Shown: positions 9,224 through 20,198 of the stretch, in pieces
Position numbering within the stretch: the stretch's first letter is position 1
Layout of the letters: every line of letters begins with the position of its first letter
DNA from: Phaeospirillum sp.
GTDB taxonomy: Bacteria > Pseudomonadota > Alphaproteobacteria > Rhodospirillales > Magnetospirillaceae
Reading direction: 5' to 3'
Length of the DNA stretch: 45,772 nucleotides
NCBI GenBank assembly: GCA_030824585.1
Contig: JAVBXM010000019.1
Span: forward strand, 1 to 45,772
The notes under the pieces: model-generated
What the model saw: the letters and a program-made list of their open reading frames with translations, nothing else
Told to the model about the DNA's origin: nothing
The model's database searches: none
Program-made: the position numbers and the translations under genes

Positions 9224-9278
9224 GCCGGGCCTCGGGGACGGCGTATCCTATGGGGGCAAGGGCGGCGATCGAGAATCC

Positions 9279-10298
9279 TCAATAAGCCCGGTCGATGCAG
9301 AAGTCGATGACGTCGATCATCGCCTGCTTCACCGGGCTGTCGGGGAAGATGCCCAGCGCGTCGCGGGCGATCTCGCCGTAATGGCGGGCGCGGGCGATGG
9401 TGGCGGCCAGGCTGCCGTGCTTTTCCATCAGCTTGATGGCGTGGCCCAGATCCTCGTCGGTCTGGTCCAGCTCCTCGACGCAGCGGCGCCAGAAGGTCCG
9501 TTCCTCGTCGTCGCCCCGGCGGAAGGCGAGAATCACCGGCAGGGTGATCTTGCCCTCGCGGAAGTCGTCGCCCACCGTCTTGCCCAGCACCGCCTGCTTG
9601 GCGGAATAGTCCAGCACGTCGTCGATCAGCTGGAAGGCTATCCCCAGGTTGAGGCCATAGGATTCCAGCGCCTCTTCCTCGACCTTGGGCTTGTCGGCCA
9701 CCACCGCGCCGATGCGGCAGGCGGCGGCGAACAGGGCGGCGGTCTTGGAACGGATGACCTCGAGGTAGGAATCCTCGCTGGTCTCGGTGTCGTTGGCGGT
9801 GATCAACTGCAGCACCTCGCCCTCGGCGATCACCGAGGAGGCGCGCGACAGGATGGCCAGCACCGACAGCGAGCCGTCCTCGACCATCAGCTCGAACGAG
9901 CGGGAGAACAGGAAGTCGCCGACCAGCACGCTGGGCTTGTTGCCGAACAGGGCGTTGGCCGAGGCCTGGCCGCGCCGCAGATCGGATTCGTCGACCACGT
10001 CGTCGTGCAGCAGGGTGGCGGTGTGGATGAACTCGACGCAGGCGGCCAGCTTGATGTGGCGCGTGCCGGTATGGCCGGCCAACTGGGCCGAGGCCAGGGT
10101 CAGCACGGGACGCAGCCGTTTGCCGCCCGCCGCGATGATATGGCCGGCCAGCTGCGGAATCAGCTCCACCGGGCTGTGCATGCGATCGACGATGGTGCGG
10201 TTGACCTTTTCCAGGTCATCCTTGACCAGTGCGACAAGGGCGTCGAAGCTCTTCGCCTTCTTGCTGCGTTCGTCCTCGAAATTGACCACGATCGCCAC
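9279..10298 (-). CDS. ispB: Polyprenyl (octaprenyl/decaprenyl) diphosphate synthase
   Basis: A long-chain trans-isoprenyl diphosphate synthase that makes the ubiquinone side chain from IPP and an allylic primer. With the GTG start at 10298 it is 339 residues. Motifs are GGKRLRP (58-64), the first aspartate-rich motif DDVVD (99-103, in HTATLLHDDVVDES), and the second DDVLD (226-230, in FQLIDDVLDYS). The GTG is preceded by GGGAGGAG about 10 nt upstream. The longer frame to 10373 runs into the divergent promoter region and is unlikely. Chain length cannot be told from motifs. It is divergent from the TrmN6-like methyltransferase. Confidence 0.92.
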   Translation of the reverse strand: MAIVVNFEDERSKKAKSFDALVALVKDDLEKVNRTIVDRMHSPVELIPQLAGHIIAAGGKRLRPVLTLASAQLAGHTGTRHIKLAACVEFIHTATLLHDDVVDESDLRRGQASANALFGNKPSVLVGDFLFSRSFELMVEDGSLSVLAILSRASSVIAEGEVLQLITANDTETSEDSYLEVIRSKTAALFAAACRIGAVVADKPKVEEEALESYGLNLGIAFQLIDDVLDYSAKQAVLGKTVGDDFREGKITLPVILAFRRGDDEERTFWRRCVEELDQTDEDLGHAIKLMEKHGSLAATIARARHYGEIARDALGIFPDSPVKQAMIDVIDFCIDRAY

Positions 10299-10421
10299 GA
10301 TGCAGAAACTCCTCCCGTGCGGGGCATACCTACCCGCGGCACGAACATAGTGTTGCCTGGGAAAGCCGGTCAAGCTTACATCGCCTTTTCCCTATGTCTT
10401 TCACCCCGATCAAGAGCGCCC

Positions 10422-11195
10422 ATGCCCGACCCATCGTCCGAAGCGGAGACCGAGGATAGCCTGCTGAACGGCCGGGTCCGGCTTTTGCAGCCCAGGGACG
10501 GCTACCGCGCCGCCATCGATCCGGTGCTGCTGGCGGCGGCGGTGGCGGCCCGGCCGGGCGAGCGCGTTCTCGACCTGGGCTGCGGCGTGGGGGCGGCGGC
10601 ACTGTGCCTGCTGGCCCGCTGTCCCGAAGTCATGGTGGCCGGATTGGAGGTGCAGGATTCCCTGGCCGGCCTGGGGCGGCGCAATGCGGCGCTCAACGGA
10701 CACGAAGGGCGTTTCGTCGTTCATTGCGGCGATGCGGCGGTTCCGCCCGCCGGGCTTGGCGATTTCGACCACGTGCTGACCAACCCGCCGTTCTTCGAGG
10801 GCGGCAGCGGCACCTCGGCGGCCAATGCCTCGCGGGCCCGCGCCCATCAGGAGGGCGAGCTGGACCTGGCCGGCTGGATCAAGGCGGCGGTGAAGATGCT
10901 GCGGCCCAAGGGGCGGCTCACCCTCATCCACCGGGCGGAGCGGCTGGGCGATATCCTGGCCGCCATGCGCGGCCGGGGCGTGGGCGATATCGGCATTCTG
11001 CCCCTGTGGCCCAAGGCGGGGCGCGCCGCCGGGCGGGTGATCGTCTCGGCGCGCAAGGGGGTGCGGTCGCCCCTGCGGCTGCTGCCCGGCCTGGTCCTTC
11101 ACGGCGAGGCTGGGGAGTTCACCGCCCAGGCCGAGGCCGTCCTGCGCAATGGAGCCGCCCTTGACCCCCTGGCCGGACCGGCGGATAACAAGTGA
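10422..11195 (+). CDS. TrmN6/YfiC-like SAM-dependent methyltransferase
   Basis: 257 residues. Motif I is DLGCGVGAAALCLL (51-64) and the N6-adenine/N5-glutamine methyltransferase signature NPPFFEGG lies at 121-128. The opening DGYRAAIDPVLLAAAV and the late GRLTLIHRAERL are characteristic of the family that methylates A37 of tRNA1(Val) (TrmN6). The C-terminal RVIVSARKG also fits. Start ATG 10422. It ends in a TGATG overlap with the next small gene, so the two are translationally coupled. Family membership is firm; the tRNA target is inferred. Confidence 0.85.
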   Translation: MPDPSSEAETEDSLLNGRVRLLQPRDGYRAAIDPVLLAAAVAARPGERVLDLGCGVGAAALCLLARCPEVMVAGLEVQDSLAGLGRRNAALNGHEGRFVVHCGDAAVPPAGLGDFDHVLTNPPFFEGGSGTSAANASRARAHQEGELDLAGWIKAAVKMLRPKGRLTLIHRAERLGDILAAMRGRGVGDIGILPLWPKAGRAAGRVIVSARKGVRSPLRLLPGLVLHGEAGEFTAQAEAVLRNGAALDPLAGPADNK

Positions 11196-11434
11196 TGTTC
11201 GGAAAAATACTTCTTACCATTGCGGTCATCGCCTTCATCTGGTTCGGCTTCAAATATCTGGGCCGTCTGGCCGAGCTGCGCCGCCGCGACGAGGCCGACA
11301 AGGTGACGCCGCCGCGCACTCCGCCCGGCGCGGCCGCCGGCGAGACGGAAACCATGGTCGAATGCCGGGTCTGCGGCACCTGGCAGCCGGGCCGCACCGC
11401 CCGGTCTTGCGGCCGGTCGGACTGCCCGTACTAA
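11195..11434 (+). CDS. Small membrane-anchored zinc-ribbon-like protein
   Basis: 79 residues. One N-terminal transmembrane helix (FGKILLTIAVIAFIWFGFKYLG, about 2-23) is followed by a charged and proline-rich linker, then four cysteines in CRVC...SC...DC order, resembling a short zinc ribbon. The start overlaps the stop of the methyltransferase by one base (TGATG). Function is unknown; the coupling suggests coordinated expression only. Confidence 0.75.
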   Translation: MFGKILLTIAVIAFIWFGFKYLGRLAELRRRDEADKVTPPRTPPGAAAGETETMVECRVCGTWQPGRTARSCGRSDCPY

Positions 11435-11470
11435 TACTGATTGAAATATAATGAGGTATCTTCAATATGA

Positions 11471-11509
11471 CTTTCGGTTCATCCTGCGCCGCGTGGGATG
11501 AACCGAAAG
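11471..11509. repeat. Perfect 14-bp stem hairpin before the hybrid kinase
   Basis: CTTTCGGTTCATCC (11471-11484) pairs exactly with GGATGAACCGAAAG (11496-11509) around an 11-nt loop. No U tract follows on either strand, so it could be an operator, an mRNA stem in the kinase leader, or a Rho-independent-like terminator for the upstream pair. It ends 61 bp before the chosen GTG start. Confidence 0.8.
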
Positions 11510-11570
11510 GATGCTGCCGTGCCGGCCGTCGACCGGACGGACCGCCGCAGCCTCCATGGGGAGAAGCCGG

Positions 11571-14165
11571 GTGACCGATACGAGGTCTCGTGCCCAGGAT
11601 TTGCTGGCAGGCCTGTACCGCCGTCAGGCGGCGGTGATCGGGGCGTTGCTGCTGCTGACCCTTGGCGGATATCAGGCCCAGGACTGGCTTATTTCCCACC
11701 TGTCCGACGATGGCGCGCTGATCAACGTGGCGGGGCGGCAGCGCATGCTGTCGCAGCGCACCGTCGCCTTCGCCTTTCAGATGGTCGCCGCGTCGACGGC
11801 GGACGAGCGCGCCATGTTCGCCAATCTGCTGGCCCAGGCCGGGTCCGAGATGGGGGCGGGCCATGCCCGCCTGATCGGCGATAGCCGGGCGCGCGGCATG
11901 ACGCCGGAGATGGAGGACCTGTATTTCGGCGGCAACCCGTCCCTGGATGCCGAGGTAACGGGCTTCGTCGGCGATGTCCGCCATCTGGCCGCCACCGAGG
12001 GATCGGGCATCGAGTTGAATTCGCCGCGCCTGCAGGCTCTGGCCGACACGTCGCGGCTGTCCCTGCTGCCCGGGCTGGAACGGCTGGTGGTGCGCTACCA
12101 GGACGAGGGGCGCCAGAACGTGGCGCGGCTGCGCCAGGGCTTCACCCTGGGGCTCTACTCGGTGATCGGCGTGCTGACCCTGTCGTGGTTCGGAGTGTTC
12201 CGGCCCATGGCCCGGCGCCTGCGCGAGGAATTCGCCGCCCATCAGGCGGCGGTGGACCACAACCACCTGATCCTGGATTCCATGGGCGAGGGCATCATCG
12301 GCCTCGACCTGGACGGGGCGGTCACCTTCGTCAATCCGGCGGCGTCCAAGATGCTGGGTTTCGCCCCGTGGGAAATGCTGGGGCGCCGCCTGCACCCGCT
12401 GATCCACCATTCCCACCCCGACGGCAGCGACTATCCCAGCGCCGATTGTCCGCTGGCCCATACCCTGGCCTCCGGCAAGGATTGCGCCATCGAGGGCGAG
12501 TGGTTCTGGCGCAAGGACGGGTCCAGCTTTCCCGTGCATTACGGCTCGACAGCCATCCTCAAGGACGGGGCGCTGATCGGCGCGGTAGCCACTTTCCGCG
12601 ACATCAGCGACGTGACCGCCACCCGCCGCGCCCTGGAAGCCAGCGAGCAGATCAAGAGCAGTATCCTCGACGCGGCGCTGGATGCCATCGTCACCATCGA
12701 CCGCACCGGCATGGTGGTGGAGTTCAATCCCGCCGCCGAGCGCATTTTCGGCCGCACGGCATCCGACGCCCTGGGGCAGGAGGTGGCGGAGATCATCATT
12801 CCCGAGGCCCACCGCGAGGCCCACCGCAACGGCCTGGCGCGGGTGGCCGCCGGGAACGGGTCCGGGGTGCTGGGCAAGCGGCTGGAGATGACCGGCCTGC
12901 ATGCCGACGGGCGGGAGATTCCCCTGGAGCTGACCATCACCCATCTGCCCGACCATGGGCTGTTCACCGCCTTCATCCGCGACATCAGCGAGCAGAAGCA
13001 GACCGAGGCGGCGTTGCGCCGTTCGCAGAAGATGGAGGCGGTGGGGCAGCTCACCGGCGGTATCGCCCACGATTTCAACAATCTGCTGGGCATCATCACC
13101 GGTAATCTGGAATTGCTGGAGCGTACGGTCCAGGGCAGCGAGACCGGCATGAAGCGGGTGGCGACGGCGTTGCGCAGCGCCCGGCGCGGCGCCGACCTGA
13201 CCCGGCGCCTGCTGTCCTTCTCGCGCCAGGACCCCAAGGCCCAGGGCAAGACCCTCACCGACCTCAGCGAGGCGGTTTCCGGCATGCAGGAGATGGTCCA
13301 GCGCTCGCTGACCAAGATGATCGAGGTGCGGACCCGGCTGGCCCCGGATGCCTGGCCGTCCGAGATCAACCGCAGCGAATTCGAGGACTGCCTGCTCAAC
13401 CTGTGCCTCAATGCCAGGGACGCCATGCCCAACGGCGGCATCCTGACCGTCGAGACCTCCAATCTGGTGGTGGATGCCGCGGCCCGGCGGGCCGATCCCA
13501 ATATGGTTCCCGGCGAATATGTGCTGGTGTCGGTCAGCGACACCGGAACCGGTATTCCCAAGCAGATTCTCGACCGCATCTTCGAGCCGTTCTTCACCAC
13601 CAAGGAGCGGGGCAAGGGCACCGGGCTGGGGCTGGCCATGACCTATGGCTTCGCCAAGCGCTCGGGCGGCCACATCCGGGTCTATTCCGAGCCGGGCATG
13701 GGCACCACCTTCCGCCTTTACCTGCCCAGGGCGGCGGCGGCCGATGGTGCCGGGGCGGCGGCCGAGGCGGCGGCGGCCGAGGCGCTGCCCACCGGGAGCG
13801 AGCATGTCCTGGTGGTGGACGACGAGCCCCACCTGGGTGAGATCGCCGGCGAGTTCCTTTCCGAACTCGGCTACCGCGTCACCGTCTGCGCCGATGCCGC
13901 CGAGGCGCTGTCGCTGCTGCAGGGCGACCCGGCCATCGATTTGCTGTTCACCGACGTGGTGATGCCGCACGGCCTGGACGGCTACGCCCTGGAACGCCGG
14001 GCGCGCGAGATGGGGCATGGCTGCGCCGTGCTGCTCACTTCGGGGTTTACCGGCTATGCTGTTGAAACCACGGCCGGGCAGGCCGAGATTCTGCCCAAAC
14101 CCTACGGCAAGGCCACCCTGGCCCGCGCCGTGCGGAAGATTGTTGATCGGAAAAAAGCCATATGA
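11571..14165 (+). CDS. Hybrid sensor histidine kinase (NarX/PilJ-like sensor, 2 PAS, HK, REC)
   Basis: 864 residues from GTG 11571, which is preceded by GGGGAGAAG; an ATG at 11511 would add 20 residues but lacks a well-spaced site. Order: transmembrane helix about 16-34; periplasmic domain beginning [13 protein letters not shown], the type IV pili methyl-accepting/NarX-like signature; second helix about 190-212; PAS about 225-350; PAS about 358-470; phosphoacceptor GGIAHDFNN with His500; ATPase boxes ([28 protein letters not shown]); alanine-rich linker; receiver with acceptor aspartate near 795 (FTDVVMP). The H-box HDFNN class often has C-terminal receivers. The stop overlaps the start of the REC-EAL gene (ATGA), so it probably controls c-di-GMP hydrolysis. 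The ligand is unknown. Confidence 0.9.
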   Translation: MTDTRSRAQDLLAGLYRRQAAVIGALLLLTLGGYQAQDWLISHLSDDGALINVAGRQRMLSQRTVAFAFQMVAASTADERAMFANLLAQAGSEMGAGHARLIGDSRARGMTPEMEDLYFGGNPSLDAEVTGFVGDVRHLAATEGSGIELNSPRLQALADTSRLSLLPGLERLVVRYQDEGRQNVARLRQGFTLGLYSVIGVLTLSWFGVFRPMARRLREEFAAHQAAVDHNHLILDSMGEGIIGLDLDGAVTFVNPAASKMLGFAPWEMLGRRLHPLIHHSHPDGSDYPSADCPLAHTLASGKDCAIEGEWFWRKDGSSFPVHYGSTAILKDGALIGAVATFRDISDVTATRRALEASEQIKSSILDAALDAIVTIDRTGMVVEFNPAAERIFGRTASDALGQEVAEIIIPEAHREAHRNGLARVAAGNGSGVLGKRLEMTGLHADGREIPLELTITHLPDHGLFTAFIRDISEQKQTEAALRRSQKMEAVGQLTGGIAHDFNNLLGIITGNLELLERTVQGSETGMKRVATALRSARRGADLTRRLLSFSRQDPKAQGKTLTDLSEAVSGMQEMVQRSLTKMIEVRTRLAPDAWPSEINRSEFEDCLLNLCLNARDAMPNGGILTVETSNLVVDAAARRADPNMVPGEYVLVSVSDTGTGIPKQILDRIFEPFFTTKERGKGTGLGLAMTYGFAKRSGGHIRVYSEPGMGTTFRLYLPRAAAADGAGAAAEAAAAEALPTGSEHVLVVDDEPHLGEIAGEFLSELGYRVTVCADAAEALSLLQGDPAIDLLFTDVVMPHGLDGYALERRAREMGHGCAVLLTSGFTGYAVETTAGQAEILPKPYGKATLARAVRKIVDRKKAI

Positions 14166-15358
14166 CCCTGGATCAGCCCACCCCAATCCAACCGCCGGTG
14201 CTTATCCTCGATGACGAGCGCGACATGTGCGAATTCGTCGCCGACGTGGGCACCGATCTGGGCTTCGAGACCACGTGGTGCGATAATTTCGAGGATTTCG
14301 CCTGCCGCTATTCCGTCGACCTGCGCGGCATCTTCCTCGATCTCGCCATGCCGGGCATGGATGGGGTCGAGATCATCCGCTTCCTGGCCGACAACAAGTC
14401 CGGCGCCCATCTGGTGCTGATGAGCGGCTATGATTCCGATGTGATCGAGGCTGCCCGGCGGCTGGCGGAATCCCGCGGTCTCAGGGTGGCCGGCGCCCTG
14501 CACAAGCCGTTCAGCGTCGCCGAATTGTCGGCGGTCTACCACATCCTGGCCACCGCCCAGGCGCCGGCCCGGCCCAGCGTGGTGGAAAAGGCTCCGGACC
14601 GCTATCGCCCCGACATCGCCGCCCTGGGCAGCGCCCTGGACGACGGGCACGTGGTTCCCTGGTTCCAGGCCAAGTTCTGTACCAAGACGCGGCGAATCCT
14701 GGGAGCCGAGGTGCTGGCCCGCTGGATTCATCCCGAGCATGGCATGGTGGGGCCGGACCGCTTCATTTCCCTGGCCGAGCGCGAGGGGCTGATCGACCGG
14801 CTGACCGATTCGGTGATCCGTCAGGCCCTGGCCAAGTGCCGCGACTGGCGCAAGGCCGGCATGCTGCCCCGGGTGGCCCTCAACCTCTCCCCCCATATGC
14901 TGCATAACCTGGACTTGCCCGACGCCCTGGTGGATATCGCCCGGGACTACGACATCCCACCCGAGATGATCACCATCGAGATCACCGAGACGGCGCTGGC
15001 CGGGGATTTCACCTCCCAACTGGACATCCTGACCCGGCTGCGCATGCGCCGCTTCGGGCTGTCCATCGACGATTTCGGGACCGGCTATTCGTCGCTGAAG
15101 CAATTGCAGCAGGGACCGTTCACCGAGCTCAAGGTGGATCAGTCGTTCATCGCCAAGGCCCTGACCGAGGAAGGGGCCAGGGCCATCGTCGAGAGTTCGA
15201 TCCAGTTGGGGCACCGGCTCGGCCTCAAGGTGGTGGCCGAGGGCATCGAGACCGAGGAGCAGATGGACCTGGTCCGCGATCTGGGCTGCGACGAGGTGCA
15301 GGGCTTCCTGCTGGGGCGGCCCTGCGCCGCCGAAGCGTTCAACTGGCCGGGGGCCTGA
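14162..15358 (+). CDS. Response regulator with c-di-GMP phosphodiesterase (EAL) output
   Basis: 398 residues. The receiver domain spans about 12-135 with acidic pocket LDDERD, phosphoacceptor Asp60 (FLDLAMPG) and Lys115 (HKPF). The EAL domain spans about 160-395. The signature motif is EVL rather than EAL (GAEVLARW, Glu183), and the rest of the active site looks intact: NLSPHML, IEITETAL, SIDDFGTGYSS (DD 303-304), ELKVDQSF, VVAEGIETEEQ. Hydrolysis of c-di-GMP is therefore plausible. Its start overlaps the kinase stop by four bases, and phosphotransfer from that kinase is the obvious input. It is convergent with the cytochrome oxidase operon. Confidence 0.92.
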   Translation: MTLDQPTPIQPPVLILDDERDMCEFVADVGTDLGFETTWCDNFEDFACRYSVDLRGIFLDLAMPGMDGVEIIRFLADNKSGAHLVLMSGYDSDVIEAARRLAESRGLRVAGALHKPFSVAELSAVYHILATAQAPARPSVVEKAPDRYRPDIAALGSALDDGHVVPWFQAKFCTKTRRILGAEVLARWIHPEHGMVGPDRFISLAEREGLIDRLTDSVIRQALAKCRDWRKAGMLPRVALNLSPHMLHNLDLPDALVDIARDYDIPPEMITIEITETALAGDFTSQLDILTRLRMRRFGLSIDDFGTGYSSLKQLQQGPFTELKVDQSFIAKALTEEGARAIVESSIQLGHRLGLKVVAEGIETEEQMDLVRDLGCDEVQGFLLGRPCAAEAFNWPGA

Positions 15359-15372
15359 GGTCCCCGCTCCGA

Positions 15373-15413
15373 TTCACCACGAAGGCACGAAGGGAAAGGG
15401 CCTTCGTGGTGAA
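15373..15413. terminator. Bidirectional 14-bp stem hairpin
   Basis: TTCACCACGAAGGC (15373-15386) and GCCTTCGTGGTGAA (15400-15413) form a perfect stem with a 13-nt loop, exactly filling the gap between the convergent EAL gene and the oxidase operon. No long U tract follows. Confidence 0.65.
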
Positions 15414-15421
15414 CCTCATCC

Positions 15422-16237
15422 TCAGCCGTTGCCCCACCAGTAGACCCAGACGAACAGGAACACCCAGACCACATCGACGAAGTGCCAGTACCACGCCGCC
15501 GCCTCGAAGCCCACGTGCTTGGCCGGCGTGAAGTCGCCCACCCGCACCCGGTTGAGGCAGACGGAGAGGAAGCACACCCCGACGAAGACGTGGAAGCCGT
15601 GGAAGCCGGTGGCCATGTAGAACACCGACGGGTAGATGCCGTCGGCGAAGGCGAACATGGCCTGGCCGTATTCGTGAATCTGCAAGCCGAGGAACAGCAC
15701 GCCGAGCGCGATGGTGACCGCCAGCCACGCCTTGGTGGCGCCGCGCCGGTCATGGCGCAGGGCGTGGTGGGCCTTGGTCAGGGTGGCGCCCGAACTCATC
15801 AGGATCAGCGTGTTGATGAAGGGGATGTGCCAGGTCTCCAGGGTCTGAATGCCGGCCGGCGGCCATTGGGGAACCATGGGCGCCACCCCCAGGGCCGAAT
15901 GGAAGTAGGCCCAGAAGAAGGCGACGAAGAACATCACCTCCGAGGCGATGAACAGGCCCATGCCCAGGCGCAGGCCGTGGCAGACCTCCTCGGAATGCGC
16001 CACCCCCGAGCGGGCCTCGCGGAAGATGTCCCGCCACCAGGCGAACATGGTGAGGGCCACCATGGCGAGGCCGATCAGCATCACCGTGGTGTGGGCGTGG
16101 TTGCGGAACCAGTCCACCGCGCCGTAGACCAGCACCAGGGCCGAGATGGCGCCCACCAGGGGCCAGGGGCTGGGGTCGACCAGATGGAATGGATGGGGCG
16201 CTGACGAAGCGCGGGGAGTGGCTTGGGCGTGACTCAT
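15422..16237 (-). CDS. ctaE: Cytochrome c oxidase subunit III
   Basis: 271 residues with seven hydrophobic segments. Family hallmarks are HPFHLVDPSPWP at the N-terminus, GMGLFIASEVMFFVAFFWAYFHSAL near 95-120, GFHGFHVFVGVCFL near 215, and a C-terminal aromatic WHFVDVVWVFLFVWVYWWG. It is the last gene of ctaC-ctaD-ctaG-ctaE and overlaps ctaG by four bases (ATGA). As a structural subunit it stabilises the haem-copper core and proton uptake in the inner membrane. Confidence 0.97.
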   Translation of the reverse strand: MSHAQATPRASSAPHPFHLVDPSPWPLVGAISALVLVYGAVDWFRNHAHTTVMLIGLAMVALTMFAWWRDIFREARSGVAHSEEVCHGLRLGMGLFIASEVMFFVAFFWAYFHSALGVAPMVPQWPPAGIQTLETWHIPFINTLILMSSGATLTKAHHALRHDRRGATKAWLAVTIALGVLFLGLQIHEYGQAMFAFADGIYPSVFYMATGFHGFHVFVGVCFLSVCLNRVRVGDFTPAKHVGFEAAAWYWHFVDVVWVFLFVWVYWWGNG

Positions 16238-16803
16238 GACCGTCCTCTCTCGTCAGGGGCGTTGGCGCTGGGGGCCGTGTTGGCATTGAAGAAGGTGTAG
16301 GACAGGGTGATGGTGCCGACCTCGTTGCTCAGCGGATCGGCGGCCATGGCCGGATCGATCACGAAGCTGACCGCCATGTCGACGCTCTGGCCCGGCTCCA
16401 GGGTCTGCTCGGTGAAGCAGAAGCACTGGATCTTGGCCACGTACTTGCCGACCTTGTCCGGCGTGGCGTTGAACACCGCGTTGCCGGTGATGGGGCGGTC
16501 GGAGAGGTTGGTGGCGGTGAACACCGCCAGGGTGTCCTCGCCAAGCCGCACCTTCATCTCGCGGACCTGGGGGGCGAAGCGCCATTGCAGGCCCTTGGCC
16601 ACCGAGGCGTCGAAGCGCACCGTGACCATCTTGCCCGAGGGCGCGGCGGAGTCCGCCGCCACCTGGCGGGGCGGGCCGCCGATTCCCGTGACCTGGCAAA
16701 AGGCCCGGTACAGCGGCACGCTGCCGATCACCAGCCCGACCATGGCGGCGATGATCACCACCAATCCCGCCAGGGTCGCGCCGGTGCGGCGTTTGCGGTC
16801 CAT
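16234..16803 (-). CDS. ctaG: Cytochrome c oxidase assembly protein CtaG (Cox11)
   Basis: 189 residues with one N-terminal transmembrane anchor (about 9-29) and a periplasmic copper-binding domain. It delivers copper to the CuB site of subunit I. The copper-binding pair sits in IQCFCFTEQ (Cys127, Cys129), with the additional conserved LYRAFCQVTG cysteine at 36. Length is normal. It lies 6 bp after ctaD and overlaps ctaE, which is the usual order except that ctaB (haem O synthase) is absent between ctaD and ctaG. Confidence 0.96.
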   Translation of the reverse strand: MDRKRRTGATLAGLVVIIAAMVGLVIGSVPLYRAFCQVTGIGGPPRQVAADSAAPSGKMVTVRFDASVAKGLQWRFAPQVREMKVRLGEDTLAVFTATNLSDRPITGNAVFNATPDKVGKYVAKIQCFCFTEQTLEPGQSVDMAVSFVIDPAMAADPLSNEVGTITLSYTFFNANTAPSANAPDERGRS

Positions 16804-16809
16804 TTTCCC

Positions 16810-19262
<2,453 letters not shown>

Positions 19263-19428
19263 GTCGAATGTCCCTCCCTGCCGTCGTCTCATCCGCAGTA
19301 ACTTTTCCCACTCACGGATGAAATACTGCGCCTGAAAGTCATTCTAATTAGTTGGAACGCCCGTCTCCCTTTCCAAGACCCCCCGGCAAAAAAGCCGTAT
19401 TCAGGCCGAATGTTTTAGGCGTTAGGGC

Positions 19429-19456
19429 TTGCATCCGGACGGTGAATCTCTACATT
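19429..19456 (+). promoter_or_regulatory. Candidate promoter of the rhodanese gene
   Basis: TTGCAT (19429-19434) and TACATT (19451-19456) with 16-bp spacing, 31 bp before the chosen start. Moderate match only; no clear promoter for the divergent oxidase operon was identified. Confidence 0.3.
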
Positions 19457-19486
19457 CGCGTTATCTGATGAAATAGGATGTTCGGC

Positions 19487-19855
19487 ATGCTTTCGCGGCT
19501 TTTCGGTCTTTCCTCGTCTTCCGGCAGCGACAAGGTCCAGGTGGTCGATCCCTCGCAGATCCGCCAATGGTGGGAGGCCGGCTCCATCGTCCTGGTGGAC
19601 GTGCGCGAGCCCGACGAACATGCCGCCGAGGCTATCGCCGGGGCCATCAACCTGCCGCTGTCGAGCTTCGATCCGGCCCGCATGCCCAAGCCCGGGGAGG
19701 GCAGGCGGCTGGTCCTTCATTGCCGCAGCGGCGTGCGGTGCGGCACCGCCACCGAAAAGCTGCTGGCCGCCGGCTGGGATGGCGAGATTCACCGCATGAA
19801 GGGCGGCATCCTAGGCTGGAAGGCTTGTGGCGGCCCCACCGTTTCGGGGCGCTGA
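19487..19855 (+). CDS. Single-domain rhodanese-like sulfurtransferase
   Basis: 122 residues from ATG 19487 (AGGA eight bases upstream); ATG 19478 would add three residues and has AGG abutting it. The rhodanese fold is shown by VLVDVREPDEHAAEAIAGAINLPLSSFD and the active-site loop LHCRSGVRCGTATEKLLAAG, in which the first Cys is the persulfide carrier; the second Cys of the loop is unusual but not unique. The C-terminal MKGGILGWKACGGP also fits. It precedes the sulfide dehydrogenase pair by 46 bp, suggesting persulfide handling in sulfur oxidation or cofactor supply. Confidence 0.9.
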   Translation: MLSRLFGLSSSSGSDKVQVVDPSQIRQWWEAGSIVLVDVREPDEHAAEAIAGAINLPLSSFDPARMPKPGEGRRLVLHCRSGVRCGTATEKLLAAGWDGEIHRMKGGILGWKACGGPTVSGR

Positions 19856-19901
19856 CAGCCTCGGCCCTTCCAGATAGAATGGCGCCAACAGGGGGGCGCC
19901 C

Positions 19902-20198
19902 GTGCGCAGTCTTGCCGCATTCATGGCTCTGGTGGTGATGGCCGCCGCGCTTCCGGCGCGGGCCGAGGCTCCGGTGCGGCTGATGGCCGAGACCTGCCTC
20001 GCCTGTCATTCCCCCGAGCTTCATTCCACCATTCCCACCCTGGCCGGCCGTCCGGCCGGCGATCTGCTCCGCCTGTTGCTGGCTTTCCGCGACGGATCAA
20101 GGGCCGCCACCATCATGGACCGCATCGCCAAGGGCTACTCGCGCGAGGAACTGGGCGCCATCGCCGGCGAACTGGCTGGCAAGGGAGAGCGGCCATGA
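19902..20198 (+). CDS. Small monohaem c-type cytochrome, FccA-like
   Basis: 98 residues starting at GTG 19902 with AGGGGGG upstream. A Sec signal peptide covers about 1-22 (ending PARA-EA). One haem c site is present, CLACH (Cys32, Cys35, His36), and Met72 (ATIMDRIAKGYS) is a probable distal ligand. The four-base ATGA overlap with the next gene, a flavocytochrome c flavoprotein, indicates it is the electron-accepting cytochrome subunit that passes electrons from sulfide oxidation to the periplasmic cytochrome pool. Confidence 0.88.
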   Translation: MRSLAAFMALVVMAAALPARAEAPVRLMAETCLACHSPELHSTIPTLAGRPAGDLLRLLLAFRDGSRAATIMDRIAKGYSREELGAIAGELAGKGERP

